A stretch of 27,697 bases of DNA, from NCBI GenBank assembly GCA_035758545.1, contig DASTWQ010000121.1, positions 1 to 27,697 on the forward strand, written 5' to 3'. Origin of the DNA: JAFDVN01 sp035758545. Its GTDB lineage: Bacteria; Acidobacteriota; Holophagae; Holophagales; Holophagaceae. Shown piece by piece: positions 13,871-20,511 of this stretch; position 1 is the first letter of the stretch, and the number at the start of each line of letters is the position of its first letter. A program made the position numbers and the translations under genes. The notes under the pieces are model-generated. The model did not search any database. It was given only the letters and a program-made list of their open reading frames with translations, and was not told where the DNA came from.

Positions 13871-14878
13871 CTACTTCATCCGGTCGAGTACGGCGACGCA
13901 GAGGTCCTTGAGCCGGGCGGAATAGCCGTATTCGTTGTCGTACCAGCCGAAGACCTTCACCATCCGCGGGCCGAGCTGCTTGGTCAGGAAGGGGTCATAG
14001 CTGCAGCTGGCCTCGCAGCCGATGAGGTCGCTGCTCACCAGCTCGTCCTCCAGCACCTGGAGATAGGGGGCCAGGGGGCCCGAGGCGGCGGCGGCCCGGA
14101 AGGCGGCGTGGATCTCCTCCACCGTCGCGTCCCGCTTCAGGGTGGCGGTGAGGTCCGTCAGGCTCACGTCCGGCGTCGGCACCCTCACGGCGATCCCGTC
14201 CAGGCGGCCCTTGAGGTGGGGCAGCACGAGGCCGATGGCCTTCGCGGCCCCGGTGCTGGTGGGGATCATGTTGAGGGCCGCGGCCCGGGCCCGGCGCAGG
14301 TCCTTGTGGGGCAGGTCGAGGATGCGCTGGTCGTTGGTGTAGCTGTGGACCGTCGTCATGAAGCCGTAGTCCAGGCCGAAGGCATCATCCAGGACCTTGA
14401 CCATGGGGCCGAGGCAGTTGGTGGTGCAGCTCGCGTTGCTCAGCACCGGCTGGCTGGCGAGGTCCAGGACCCCGTCGTTGACGCCCATGACGACCGTGGC
14501 ATCGGCGTCGTCCGCGGGGGCGCTGATGATCACGTGCCTCACGCCGTTCTGGAGGTGCGCCATCGCGGCCTTCTTCTTCGTGAAGTGGCCGGTGCACTCC
14601 AGGACCACCTCCGCGCCCGCGGCGCCGAAGGGGATGAGCAGGGGATCCTTCTCGGCGTAGACGCGGATGCGGCGGCCGTCGAGGACGAGATGCTGGCCGT
14701 CCGCGGCCACGGGGAAGGGGGCCCGGCCGTGGACGGAGTCATAGGCCATCAGATGGGCGAGGGTCGGGGCGTCCGTGAGGTCGTTCACCGCGACCACCTG
14801 GACGTGCGGGACCTTCATCAGGTGCCGCAGCACCTGACGGCCGATGCGCCCGAGCCCGTTGATGGCGACCTTCCGCAT
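13871..14878 (-). CDS. gapA: Glyceraldehyde-3-phosphate dehydrogenase (type I)
   Basis: Oxidises glyceraldehyde-3-phosphate to 1,3-bisphosphoglycerate with NAD+ and phosphate in glycolysis. All standard signatures are present in 335 residues: INGLGRIGRQ at the N-terminus, ECTGHFTKK, SNASCTTNCL with the nucleophile C151, TVHSYTNDQ with H178, IPTSTGAAKAIG for phosphate binding, VRVPTPDVSL and WYDNEYGYS. The ATG at 14878 has a GGAGGG ribosome site 5 bases upstream and a TAGGCT -10 box at 14905-14900. It is the first gene of a pair with the divergent paralogue and lies beside a Fis-like protein and the divergent pyk. The call is secure. Confidence 0.96.
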   Translation of the reverse strand: MRKVAINGLGRIGRQVLRHLMKVPHVQVVAVNDLTDAPTLAHLMAYDSVHGRAPFPVAADGQHLVLDGRRIRVYAEKDPLLIPFGAAGAEVVLECTGHFTKKKAAMAHLQNGVRHVIISAPADDADATVVMGVNDGVLDLASQPVLSNASCTTNCLGPMVKVLDDAFGLDYGFMTTVHSYTNDQRILDLPHKDLRRARAAALNMIPTSTGAAKAIGLVLPHLKGRLDGIAVRVPTPDVSLTDLTATLKRDATVEEIHAAFRAAAASGPLAPYLQVLEDELVSSDLIGCEASCSYDPFLTKQLGPRMVKVFGWYDNEYGYSARLKDLCVAVLDRMK

Positions 14879-14899
14879 GGGAGCCCTCCGAGGAGGACC

Positions 14900-14905
14900 A
14901 GCCTA
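14900..14905 (-). promoter_or_regulatory. Putative -10 box for gapA
   Basis: TAGGCT on the minus strand, 21 bases before the gapA ATG, in the 51-bp gap after the Fis-like gene. The same hexamer precedes bshC and the gene at 16746. No recognisable -35. Confidence 0.45.
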
Positions 14906-14929
14906 GCGGACTTCGGGCCTCCGGCGGCC

Positions 14930-15160
14930 TCAGCTCGCGAGGTGCGCCCGGCGGAAGGCCGCCGGCGCCGGGGCAGGGTCCAGCTTGCGGGACAGGGTGT
15001 TGCGGTGGATGCCCAGCTCCCGCGCGGCGGCGCTCTGGTTGCCGTCGTGTGAGGCCAGGACCTCCTCGATGTACAGCCTCTCGAACTCCCGGAGGGCCAT
15101 CTCCAGAGGCACACCGCCACGCACCAGCTCGGCCACGAGGTTCCGCAGCTTCTCGCGCAT
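14930..15160 (-). CDS. Small Fis-family helix-turn-helix protein
   Basis: The 76-residue protein is essentially a free-standing Fis/HTH_8 domain. Basic helices come first (MREKLRNLVAELVRGG), then a helix with FERLYIEEVLASHDGN, then the DNA-binding helix-turn-helix QSAAARELGIHRNTLSRKL. This unit is normally found in Fis or at the end of NtrC-type activators. No AAA+ domain is encoded upstream on this strand, since pyk occupies the region divergently, so it is not a fragment of a visible activator gene. The ATG at 15160 has GGAG 7 bases upstream and a promoter-like TTGGCG-18-TAGCTT. It probably binds DNA. Its position between gap and pyk makes these genes candidate targets, which is inference. 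Confidence 0.88.
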   Translation of the reverse strand: MREKLRNLVAELVRGGVPLEMALREFERLYIEEVLASHDGNQSAAARELGIHRNTLSRKLDPAPAPAAFRRAHLAS

Positions 15161-15188
15161 CACACGACTCCAAACGCAGGGGAGGACG

Positions 15189-15218
15189 AAGCTAGCACCG
15201 CCCGGGAGGGATCGCCAA
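15189..15218 (-). promoter_or_regulatory. Putative promoter of the Fis-like gene
   Basis: On the minus strand TTGGCG (15218-15213) and TAGCTT (15194-15189) are separated by 18 bases, with a TG one base before the -10 (extended -10). This is the best-formed sigma70-like promoter in the window. The expected leader is about 20-25 bases and includes the GGAG site. Confidence 0.45.
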
Positions 15219-15256
15219 GCGGGAATTCTCGCTCCCTCTGTGGAAAAGGCTGCGGA

Positions 15257-15262
15257 TACCCT
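15257..15262 (+). promoter_or_regulatory. Putative -10 box for pyk
   Basis: TACCCT on the plus strand, 21 bases before the TTG at 15284. This is the same hexamer as at 12313. A GGGAG ribosome site follows at 15272-15276. The box argues for TTG over the GTG at 15263, which abuts the box directly. Confidence 0.4.
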
Positions 15263-15283
15263 GTGGAATTCGGGAGTGCTCCC

Positions 15284-16702
15284 TTGCGCAAGACCAAGCT
15301 CGTGATCACCTTCGGCCCGGCCTTGATGGAGGGGGACCGCCTCCGAGAAATTCTCTGCTACGCCGACGCCATCCGCCTGAACGCGAGCCATGGCGACGCG
15401 GCGAGCCGCACGGAGGCCCTCGCCCTGATCCGAGCCACCGCCGCGGAGCTGAAGCGCGAGGTCGCCGTGCTGCTGGACCTGCAGGGCCCCAAGTGGCGCG
15501 TGGGCCTGTTCGAGGGCCAGCTGGCCTTCCCCGCGGGCTCCTTCGGCGCCTTCCACCCCTCCGGGCAGCCGGCTCCTGCGGGAGGGTTCGCCTGGACCGC
15601 CCCGCTGCCCCACCCCGAGCTCTTCGCCGGGGCCCGCGCCGGCCAACGGTGGCTGCTGGACGATGGCGCCCTGGAGATCGAGGTGGTGGAGGCCTTCCCG
15701 GACCGCATCGAGGCCCGGGTGCTCGTGGGCGGCGTCCTCAAGCCCCGGAAGGGCATCCACCCGATCGGGCTCGACGTGTCCCTGGATCCCCTCACGCCCA
15801 AGGACCTGGAGGACGCCGCCTGGGGCGTCCAGCACGGGGTGGACCTCTTCGCCCAGAGCTTCGTTCGCCGGGCCTCGGACGTGCGGCAGCTGCAGGCGCT
15901 GATCCGGAAGCACGGCGGCAACCAGCCCATCATCGCGAAGATCGAGCACCCGGCGGCCCTGGGCAACCTGGAGGAGATCCTCGAGGTCTCCTGGGGCGTC
16001 ATGGTGGCCCGGGGTGACCTCGGCGTGGAGCTGGGGGTGGAGCGGGTCCCCACCCTCCAGAAGCAGATCATCGAGGCGGCCCGCGCCGCGCTGAAGCCGG
16101 TCATCACCGCCACCCAGATGCTGGAGAGCATGCTGGAAGCCCCCCAGCCCACCCGCGCCGAGTCCTCGGACGTGGCCAACGCCATCTGGGACGGCACGGA
16201 CGCGGTCATGCTCAGCGCCGAGAGCGCCTCCGGGAAATACCCGGTGGAGGCGGTGAAGTGGCTCGATCGCATCGCCTTCGAGGCGGATGCGGCCCACCGC
16301 CGCCGGCCCATGCCCACCGAGACCCTGGAGCGGGCCGCGGGGCGCACCGAGGTGGCCGTCGCCTTCTCCGCCTGCCGGGTGGCCTCGGAGCTGAAGGCCC
16401 GCTGGATCGTCGCCTTCACCGAGGGCGGCGGCACCGCCCGCATGGTCTCCCGGCTTGCGGGCTCCGTGCCCGTGCTCGGCGCCACCACGGACGACATCAC
16501 GGCCCGCCGCATGGGTCTGCTGCGGGGCGTCTCCCCCCTGATCATCCCGAGGGTCCAGAGCACCGACGAGATGGTCGAGGCGGTGCGGGCCCTGCTCCAG
16601 GCCCGCCAGGACCTGGTGCCCGGCGACCGCGTCGTGATGACCATGGGTCTGCCCCTCTGGAAGACCGGCACCACCAACACGATGAAGGTCATGACCTTCT
16701 AA
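15284..16702 (+). CDS. pyk: Pyruvate kinase
   Basis: Transfers phosphate from phosphoenolpyruvate to ADP, the last step of glycolysis. Motifs in order: RKTKLVITFGPA at the N-terminus, RLNASHGD (family RxNxSHG), LLDLQGPKWRVG, the catalytic strand KIEHPAALGNL with the active-site Lys, GVMVARGDLGVEL, and the signature block ITATQMLESMLEAPQPTRAE followed by SDVANAIWDGTDAVMLSAESA. The C-terminal domain is complete. Total length is 472 residues. I choose TTG at 15284 because it gives the standard MRKTK start and has GGGAG 7 bases upstream. A GTG at 15263 would add 7 odd residues. It is divergent from the Fis-like gene. Confidence 0.96.
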   Translation: MRKTKLVITFGPALMEGDRLREILCYADAIRLNASHGDAASRTEALALIRATAAELKREVAVLLDLQGPKWRVGLFEGQLAFPAGSFGAFHPSGQPAPAGGFAWTAPLPHPELFAGARAGQRWLLDDGALEIEVVEAFPDRIEARVLVGGVLKPRKGIHPIGLDVSLDPLTPKDLEDAAWGVQHGVDLFAQSFVRRASDVRQLQALIRKHGGNQPIIAKIEHPAALGNLEEILEVSWGVMVARGDLGVELGVERVPTLQKQIIEAARAALKPVITATQMLESMLEAPQPTRAESSDVANAIWDGTDAVMLSAESASGKYPVEAVKWLDRIAFEADAAHRRRPMPTETLERAAGRTEVAVAFSACRVASELKARWIVAFTEGGGTARMVSRLAGSVPVLGATTDDITARRMGLLRGVSPLIIPRVQSTDEMVEAVRALLQARQDLVPGDRVVMTMGLPLWKTGTTNTMKVMTF

Positions 16703-16719
16703 ACCCATCCCCGAGGCGC

Positions 16720-16725
16720 TAGGCT
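16720..16725 (+). promoter_or_regulatory. Putative -10 box for the secreted Cys/His protein
   Basis: TAGGCT lies 20 bases before the ATG at 16746, in the 43-bp gap after pyk. AGGAGG follows at 16733-16738. It suggests independent transcription from pyk, although no clear terminator lies between them. Confidence 0.4.
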
Positions 16726-16745
16726 TCGGACCAGGAGGTACCACC

Positions 16746-17207
16746 ATGCTGCTCCTCGCTGCGCTGCTGGCCGCCCAGGCCGCCAACCCCCAGTCCGAGA
16801 CGCCCCGCCCGCGCCCGATGCCCGTGAAGGCCCAGGCCACCTGGTCCGCCACCACCCACGAGGCCGCCGCCACGCCCGCCAACCAGGCCTGGCTGAAGAA
16901 GGGCCGCGCCGTCACCCTCACCGGCGAGGTCGTCGACCTCAGCTGCTATCTCCAGCTGGGCAAGAAGGGCGAGGCCCACAAGGCCTGCGGCGCCAAGTGC
17001 GTCGCCAACGGCGAGCCCGCGGGCCTCCTCACCAAGGACGGCAAGGTCTACATGCTCCTCGCCGAGCAGCACCACCCCCGCCGGGACGGGCAGGTCTCCC
17101 TCGCGAAGGTCATGAGCGAGAAGATGGGCGAGACCCTCACCGTGAGCGGCATGCTCATGACCAACGGGAAGATCCCCACCCTCTACGTCGAAGCCCCCGC
17201 CAAGTAA
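16746..17207 (+). CDS. Secreted protein with Cx10HxxCx3C motif, unknown function
   Basis: The 153-residue protein begins with a short hydrophobic signal-like stretch (MLLLAALLAAQAA), then a Pro/Ala-rich linker. The core VTLTGEVVDLSCYLQLGKKG with EAHKACGAKCVANGEPAGLL carries C67, H78, C81 and C85. Beta-rich segments follow (KDGKVYMLLAEQHH, then LTVSGMLMTNGKIPTLYVE), consistent with an OB-like small domain. I recall similar GEVVD-CY-H-C-C proteins as uncharacterised exported proteins. The Cys/His set suggests a metal or haem site, but this is inference. It has a strong AGGAGG ribosome site 7 bases before the ATG. It ends 13 bp before a strong bidirectional terminator. Confidence 0.83.
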   Translation: MLLLAALLAAQAANPQSETPRPRPMPVKAQATWSATTHEAAATPANQAWLKKGRAVTLTGEVVDLSCYLQLGKKGEAHKACGAKCVANGEPAGLLTKDGKVYMLLAEQHHPRRDGQVSLAKVMSEKMGETLTVSGMLMTNGKIPTLYVEAPAK

Positions 17208-17220
17208 GGTGGCCCGCATC

Positions 17221-17257
17221 GATTGAAAAGGCCCCGCAGCGCGGGGCCTTTTCAATC
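17221..17257. terminator. Bidirectional intrinsic terminator, perfect 17-bp stem
   Basis: Arms 17221-17237 and 17241-17257 are exact reverse complements (gattgaaaaggccccgc against gcggggccttttcaatc) around the 3-base loop agc. The GC core is flanked by A4 on one side and T4 on the other, so it terminates in both directions. It serves the plus-strand secreted protein and the minus-strand small protein, whose stop codon lies inside the right arm. Confidence 0.93.
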
Positions 17258-17536
17258 CGTCAGGCCCCAGTCCTTCAGGGCCCCGAGCAGGGCGTCGAGC
17301 TGCGCGGTCTCCGTGGTATGGAAGCGGCTGACGAGCTTCCAGCCCTGGGCGACCTTCTGGTAGCGGTGGAGCCAGAGGAAGGGCCCCTCCCAGGGGGCGT
17401 CCGGGCCGCCGCGGGTCTTCACCAGGTAGGCCACCGTGCTCCAGGGCCCGCGGGACAGGACCCGGCGCCCCAGCTCCTGCAGGCCGGTCTCCTCGTCGTG
17501 CTCCAGCTCCAGGTCGTCAAGGTCAGGGAGGATCAT
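17252..17536 (-). CDS. Small conserved hypothetical protein, 94 residues
   Basis: The protein starts MILPDLDDLELEHDEE and continues RVLSRGPWSTVAYLVKTR, LHRYQKVAQGWKLVSRFHTTE and ALLGALKDWG. The pattern of a SRG-W-TV strand, an RYQK strand, and a final helix with W resembles small single-domain proteins known to me as hypothetical, loosely PC4-like in layout. I cannot assign a function. The first residues are strongly acidic. The ATG at 17536 has no ribosome site and lies 8 bases from a TACCCT -10 box shared with the divergent cinA, so it is probably leaderless. The TGA falls inside the bidirectional terminator. Confidence 0.75.
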   Translation of the reverse strand: MILPDLDDLELEHDEETGLQELGRRVLSRGPWSTVAYLVKTRGGPDAPWEGPFLWLHRYQKVAQGWKLVSRFHTTETAQLDALLGALKDWGLTD

Positions 17537-17544
17537 CGCCCTTC

Positions 17545-17554
17545 AGGGTAGCCT
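17545..17554. promoter_or_regulatory. Symmetric divergent -10 element, cinA and small hypothetical
   Basis: The plus-strand string agggtagcct holds TAGCCT rightward (17549-17554) and TACCCT leftward (17550-17545), sharing TA. The distance to the cinA ATG is 6 bases and to the left ATG 8 bases. The 24-bp intergenic region has no Shine-Dalgarno. The string is nearly the reverse complement of the element at 12309-12318 (9 of 10 positions). Confidence 0.5.
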
Positions 17555-17560
17555 CATCGC

Positions 17561-18793
17561 ATGCGCATCGAAGCCATCGCCATCGGCACGGAACTGCTCA
17601 CCACCACCCGGGTGGACACCAATTCGGTCTGGATCGGCCAGCAGCTGGCGGACCTGGGCCTGGCCTTCCACCGCAAGACCGCCGTGGGCGACGACCGGGA
17701 GGCCATGCGGGCCCTCTTCCGGGAGGCTCTGGACCGCTCGGACCTCATCGTCTGCACCGGCGGCCTCGGCCCCACCTTCGACGACTTCACGAAGGAGCTC
17801 TGGGCGGAGGTGATCGGCGCCGACCTGAAGGAGGACGCCGCCGCCAGGGCCGCCATGATGGCCTTCTACGCGTCCCGGAACCGCACGCCGAGCCCCAACA
17901 ACTTCAAGCAGGTGCTCATCCCCGAAGGCGCCGAGGCACTGCTCAACCCCGTCGGCACCGCCCCCGGCATCTGGTGGCAGGACCCCAAGGGCTTCCCCGG
18001 CCGCCGCATCGTTCTGCTGCCGGGCGTGCCCCGAGAGATGAAGCGCCTCTGGACCGATCAGGTGGCCCCGCGGCTCGCGCCTCTGGCGGGCCGGGCGGTG
18101 AAGACCCTTCGCATCCTCGTCTCCGGCGTGCCCGAGAGCGTGCTGGATGAGCGCACCCGGGCTCTGCGGGAGAAGCACGGCGCCCTGGACTGGACCATCC
18201 TGGCCTCCCTCATGCAGGTGGAGCTCATCGCCCGGAGCCCGGACGCGGGCGCCCTGGAAGCGGCCCGGAAGGACTTCGAGGCGGAGCTGGGCCCGGACCG
18301 CGCCTGCACCGGTCCCGGGAACCTGGAGGACGTGGTGCTGGATCTGCTGGCGGCCCGGGGCGAGACCCTGGCGCTGGCGGAGAGCATGACCGGCGGCCTC
18401 GTGGCGGCGCGGCTCACCACCGTCCCCGGCGCCAGCCGCGTCCTGAAGGGCGGCGCCGTCGTCTACTCCGCCGAGGCCAAGGCAGCCTTCGCGGGCCTGG
18501 ACCCGGCGTTCATCCGCGCGCACGGCACCGTCTCCGAGCCCGTCACCCGGGCCCTGGCGGAGGGCCTGCGGACGCGGCTCGGGGCCACCTGGGCCCTGGC
18601 CATCACGGGCAACGCGGGGCCCGGGGAGGATCCCGAGGGCCCGGCGCCCGTCGGCACGACCTACCTCGCCCTGGCGGGCCCCGGCGGCACGGTCTGCGAA
18701 CAGCCTCTCCAGGCCGGGGAGCGCGCGGACATCCAGCTCCGGTCGGTGATGTACGCCCTCGACCTGCTGCGGAGGACGGCCCTCAACGGATGA
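17561..18793 (+). CDS. cinA: CinA family protein (MoCF domain plus NMN deamidase domain)
   Basis: Two-domain CinA of 410 residues. The N-terminal MoCF/COG1058 half opens MRIEAIAIGTELL and holds CTGGLGPTFDDFTKE and LLPGVPREMK. It is linked to ADP-ribose or nicotinamide nucleotide hydrolysis. The C-terminal PncC-type half holds LALAESMTGGLVAARLTTVPGAS with the catalytic Ser, then VVYSAEAK, GTVSEPVTRALAEGLR and a VGTTYLALAG strand. It deamidates NMN in NAD salvage. Oddity: the usual TGIAGPxGG turn reads TGNAGPGED here. It is leaderless-looking, with an ATG 6 bases after a -10 box and no ribosome site. Its last 11 bases overlap the convergent zinc-ribbon gene. Confidence 0.93.
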   Translation: MRIEAIAIGTELLTTTRVDTNSVWIGQQLADLGLAFHRKTAVGDDREAMRALFREALDRSDLIVCTGGLGPTFDDFTKELWAEVIGADLKEDAAARAAMMAFYASRNRTPSPNNFKQVLIPEGAEALLNPVGTAPGIWWQDPKGFPGRRIVLLPGVPREMKRLWTDQVAPRLAPLAGRAVKTLRILVSGVPESVLDERTRALREKHGALDWTILASLMQVELIARSPDAGALEAARKDFEAELGPDRACTGPGNLEDVVLDLLAARGETLALAESMTGGLVAARLTTVPGASRVLKGGAVVYSAEAKAAFAGLDPAFIRAHGTVSEPVTRALAEGLRTRLGATWALAITGNAGPGEDPEGPAPVGTTYLALAGPGGTVCEQPLQAGERADIQLRSVMYALDLLRRTALNG

Positions 18794-19775
18794 GGGCGCC
18801 GTCCTCGGCCCGGACCCTCGGCATCGGGTCGGCGGTGGCGACGCTCTGAAGGGCCCAGACCCAGCCCCGGGAGGGATCGTCGATCAGGGTGCCGGAGAAG
18901 AGCGGGGAGGCGGGCAGCCGCTTCGCCGCCTTCAGGTGCTCGAAGATGGCCTTCAGGGGCAGGGCCGCGCAGTCGGGGCGCCCGCTCCGGGAGGATCCGC
19001 CCCACTCCAGCCGGGCCTCGAGCTTCCCCCTGGCCAGCCGGAAGGCGAGGCCGGTGTTGATCTGGGCGTGGCTCTGGGCGTGGGTGTTGAGGCTCCGGTC
19101 CCGGGCCAGGGCGGAATCGAACTCCGCGCCCACCACGGCGGCGCGGTCGCCCAGGAGGTCCACGGTGCCGTCGGGGCGGACCCGGATCACCTGAAGGGAG
19201 CGCAGGCGCGCGTCCGGCGCCCAGGCCCGGGCCTGGGCGAGGAGCCAGGGCAGGTCCCGGCCGGGGTCGAAGGCCGACCAGCCCTCCGGCGGCGGCGCCA
19301 CCTTGAGGGTCACGGGCGCGCGGTCCTGGAGGCCCCGGAGGTCTGCCGGCGCGAGCCCGCCGCCGAGGGTCTGCTTGAAGCCCCGCACCACGGTGCCGGG
19401 CTCCTTCAGGAAGCCGTAGACCAGGGCGCCGCCCAGCAGGACCGTGAGGCAGCCGCAAGTGGTGAGGCAGCTCTTCAGGGAGGCGAGGCAGCCGCCGGCC
19501 TTCCTGGGGCCGACCTGCACGGCGGGGATCTGGACGCGGACCTGAGGGCCCTGGCCCGGACGGCCTTGGAGGAACCGCTGCTCGATCTCCTCCTTGATCG
19601 CCTCCTTGAAGGCCTCCTTCTGGTCCTTGGGTGACAGCCCCGGCGGCGGGACCTTGGGCCTCGGGATCGCGGCCGTGGGCTCATTCACCGTCTGGCAGTA
19701 GGGGCAGGTGACCGGACCGGAGGCGGCGGCCTCCGGCAGAGGGGCGCCGCAGTGGCGGCATTCGAGGGCGGGCAT
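18783..19775 (-). CDS. Zinc-ribbon membrane protein, unknown function
   Basis: The 330-residue protein begins with a rubredoxin-like zinc ribbon: C6-x2-C9 and C24-x2-C27. A Pro-rich linker and a charged helix (KDQKEAFKEAIKEEIEQRF) follow. A single membrane segment spans about residues 104-125, unusually rich in Cys (C106, C113, C117, C119). The remaining 200 residues, probably extracytoplasmic, include RIRPDGTVDLLGDRA-like beta segments and have no motif I recognise. The ATG at 19775 has no clear ribosome site and lies 9 bases after TAGACT with an upstream TG. It diverges from plsY and converges with an 11-bp overlap on cinA. Function unknown. Confidence 0.82.
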   Translation of the reverse strand: MPALECRHCGAPLPEAAASGPVTCPYCQTVNEPTAAIPRPKVPPPGLSPKDQKEAFKEAIKEEIEQRFLQGRPGQGPQVRVQIPAVQVGPRKAGGCLASLKSCLTTCGCLTVLLGGALVYGFLKEPGTVVRGFKQTLGGGLAPADLRGLQDRAPVTLKVAPPPEGWSAFDPGRDLPWLLAQARAWAPDARLRSLQVIRVRPDGTVDLLGDRAAVVGAEFDSALARDRSLNTHAQSHAQINTGLAFRLARGKLEARLEWGGSSRSGRPDCAALPLKAIFEHLKAAKRLPASPLFSGTLIDDPSRGWVWALQSVATADPMPRVRAEDGALIR

Positions 19776-19784
19776 GGTGGCGCC

Positions 19785-19815
19785 AGTCTAGCAAGCTCCG
19801 GGGCTCTGATAAGGT
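19785..19815. promoter_or_regulatory. Divergent promoter region, zinc-ribbon gene and plsY
   Basis: Minus-strand TAGACT (19790-19785, preceded by TGC) lies 9 bases from the zinc-ribbon ATG. Plus-strand TAAGGT (19810-19815, preceded by TGA) lies 6 bases from the plsY ATG. Both look like extended -10 boxes (TGnTAnnnT) at near-leaderless spacing. The plus-strand box overlaps AAGGTG, which could instead be the plsY ribosome site. Confidence 0.4.
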
Positions 19816-19821
19816 GAAGCC

Positions 19822-20511
19822 ATGTTCCAGTTCGAGACCGGTCCCGACCCGCTGAAGGTCCTGCTCTGGTGCGCCGGGGCCTTCCTCCTGGGGTCCATCC
19901 CCTTCGGCCTGATCCTGGTGAAGCTGGCGGGGAAGGGCGACGTGCGGGCCCACGGCTCCGGCAACATCGGCGCGACGAACGTCAGCCGGGTGGGGGGCAA
20001 GGGCCTCGGCATCGTGACCCTGCTGCTGGACGCCGCCAAGGGCTTCGCGCCGGTGGCGCTGGCCCGGGCCCAGGGCCTGCCGGCGGATCTCTGCGCCGCC
20101 CTGGCCCTCTGCGCCGTCGCCGGCCACGTGTTCACCCCCTGGCTGGGCTTCAAGGGCGGCAAGGGCGTCGCCACCGCCGTGGGCGCGGCCCTGGCCTACC
20201 GCTGGATGGCGGTGCTGCCGAGCCTCTTCGCCTTCATTCTCCTGCTGGCGGTGTTCCGCCGGGTCTCCCTCGGCAGCGTCATCGGCGCCGCCATCCTCCC
20301 GGTGGCCATGGGCTGGACGCACGCAGTGCTGGACAAGCGACTGGGGCCCTTCCACCTGGCGGTCTCGGACCAGGACCCCTGGCAGGCCACGCTCTTCTGG
20401 GCCCTGGTGGCCCTGCTGGTCATCGCCAAGCACCACGCCAACCTGCGCCGCCTGATGGACGGCACCGAGCCGCCGCTCTGGGGTGACAAGAAGGACGGCG
20501 CCCATGCCTGA
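19822..20511 (+). CDS. plsY: Acyl-phosphate:glycerol-3-phosphate acyltransferase PlsY
   Basis: Integral membrane enzyme that acylates glycerol-3-phosphate from acyl-phosphate, the first step of phospholipid synthesis. Family signatures: LLGSIPFGLIL, HGSGNIGATNVSRVGGKG, HVFTPWLGFKGGKGVAT, and near the C-terminus KHHANLRRLMDGTE. Several hydrophobic spans alternate with these loops. At 229 residues it is near the usual 200-220 plus a short tail. The next gene, gpsA, overlaps its last 8 bases and makes its substrate. This functional pairing strengthens both calls. The start sits 6 bases after a -10-like box, or 5 after an AAGGTG ribosome site. Confidence 0.95.
   Translation: MFQFETGPDPLKVLLWCAGAFLLGSIPFGLILVKLAGKGDVRAHGSGNIGATNVSRVGGKGLGIVTLLLDAAKGFAPVALARAQGLPADLCAALALCAVAGHVFTPWLGFKGGKGVATAVGAALAYRWMAVLPSLFAFILLLAVFRRVSLGSVIGAAILPVAMGWTHAVLDKRLGPFHLAVSDQDPWQATLFWALVALLVIAKHHANLRRLMDGTEPPLWGDKKDGAHA

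Noticed and set aside
14930..16921. 663-codon minus-strand frame that would fuse a long N-terminal part to the Fis-like domain, as in an NtrC activator
   Set aside because: The upstream part is antisense to pyk and has no AAA+ or receiver motifs. The ATG at 15160 with its own ribosome site and promoter defines a 76-residue protein.
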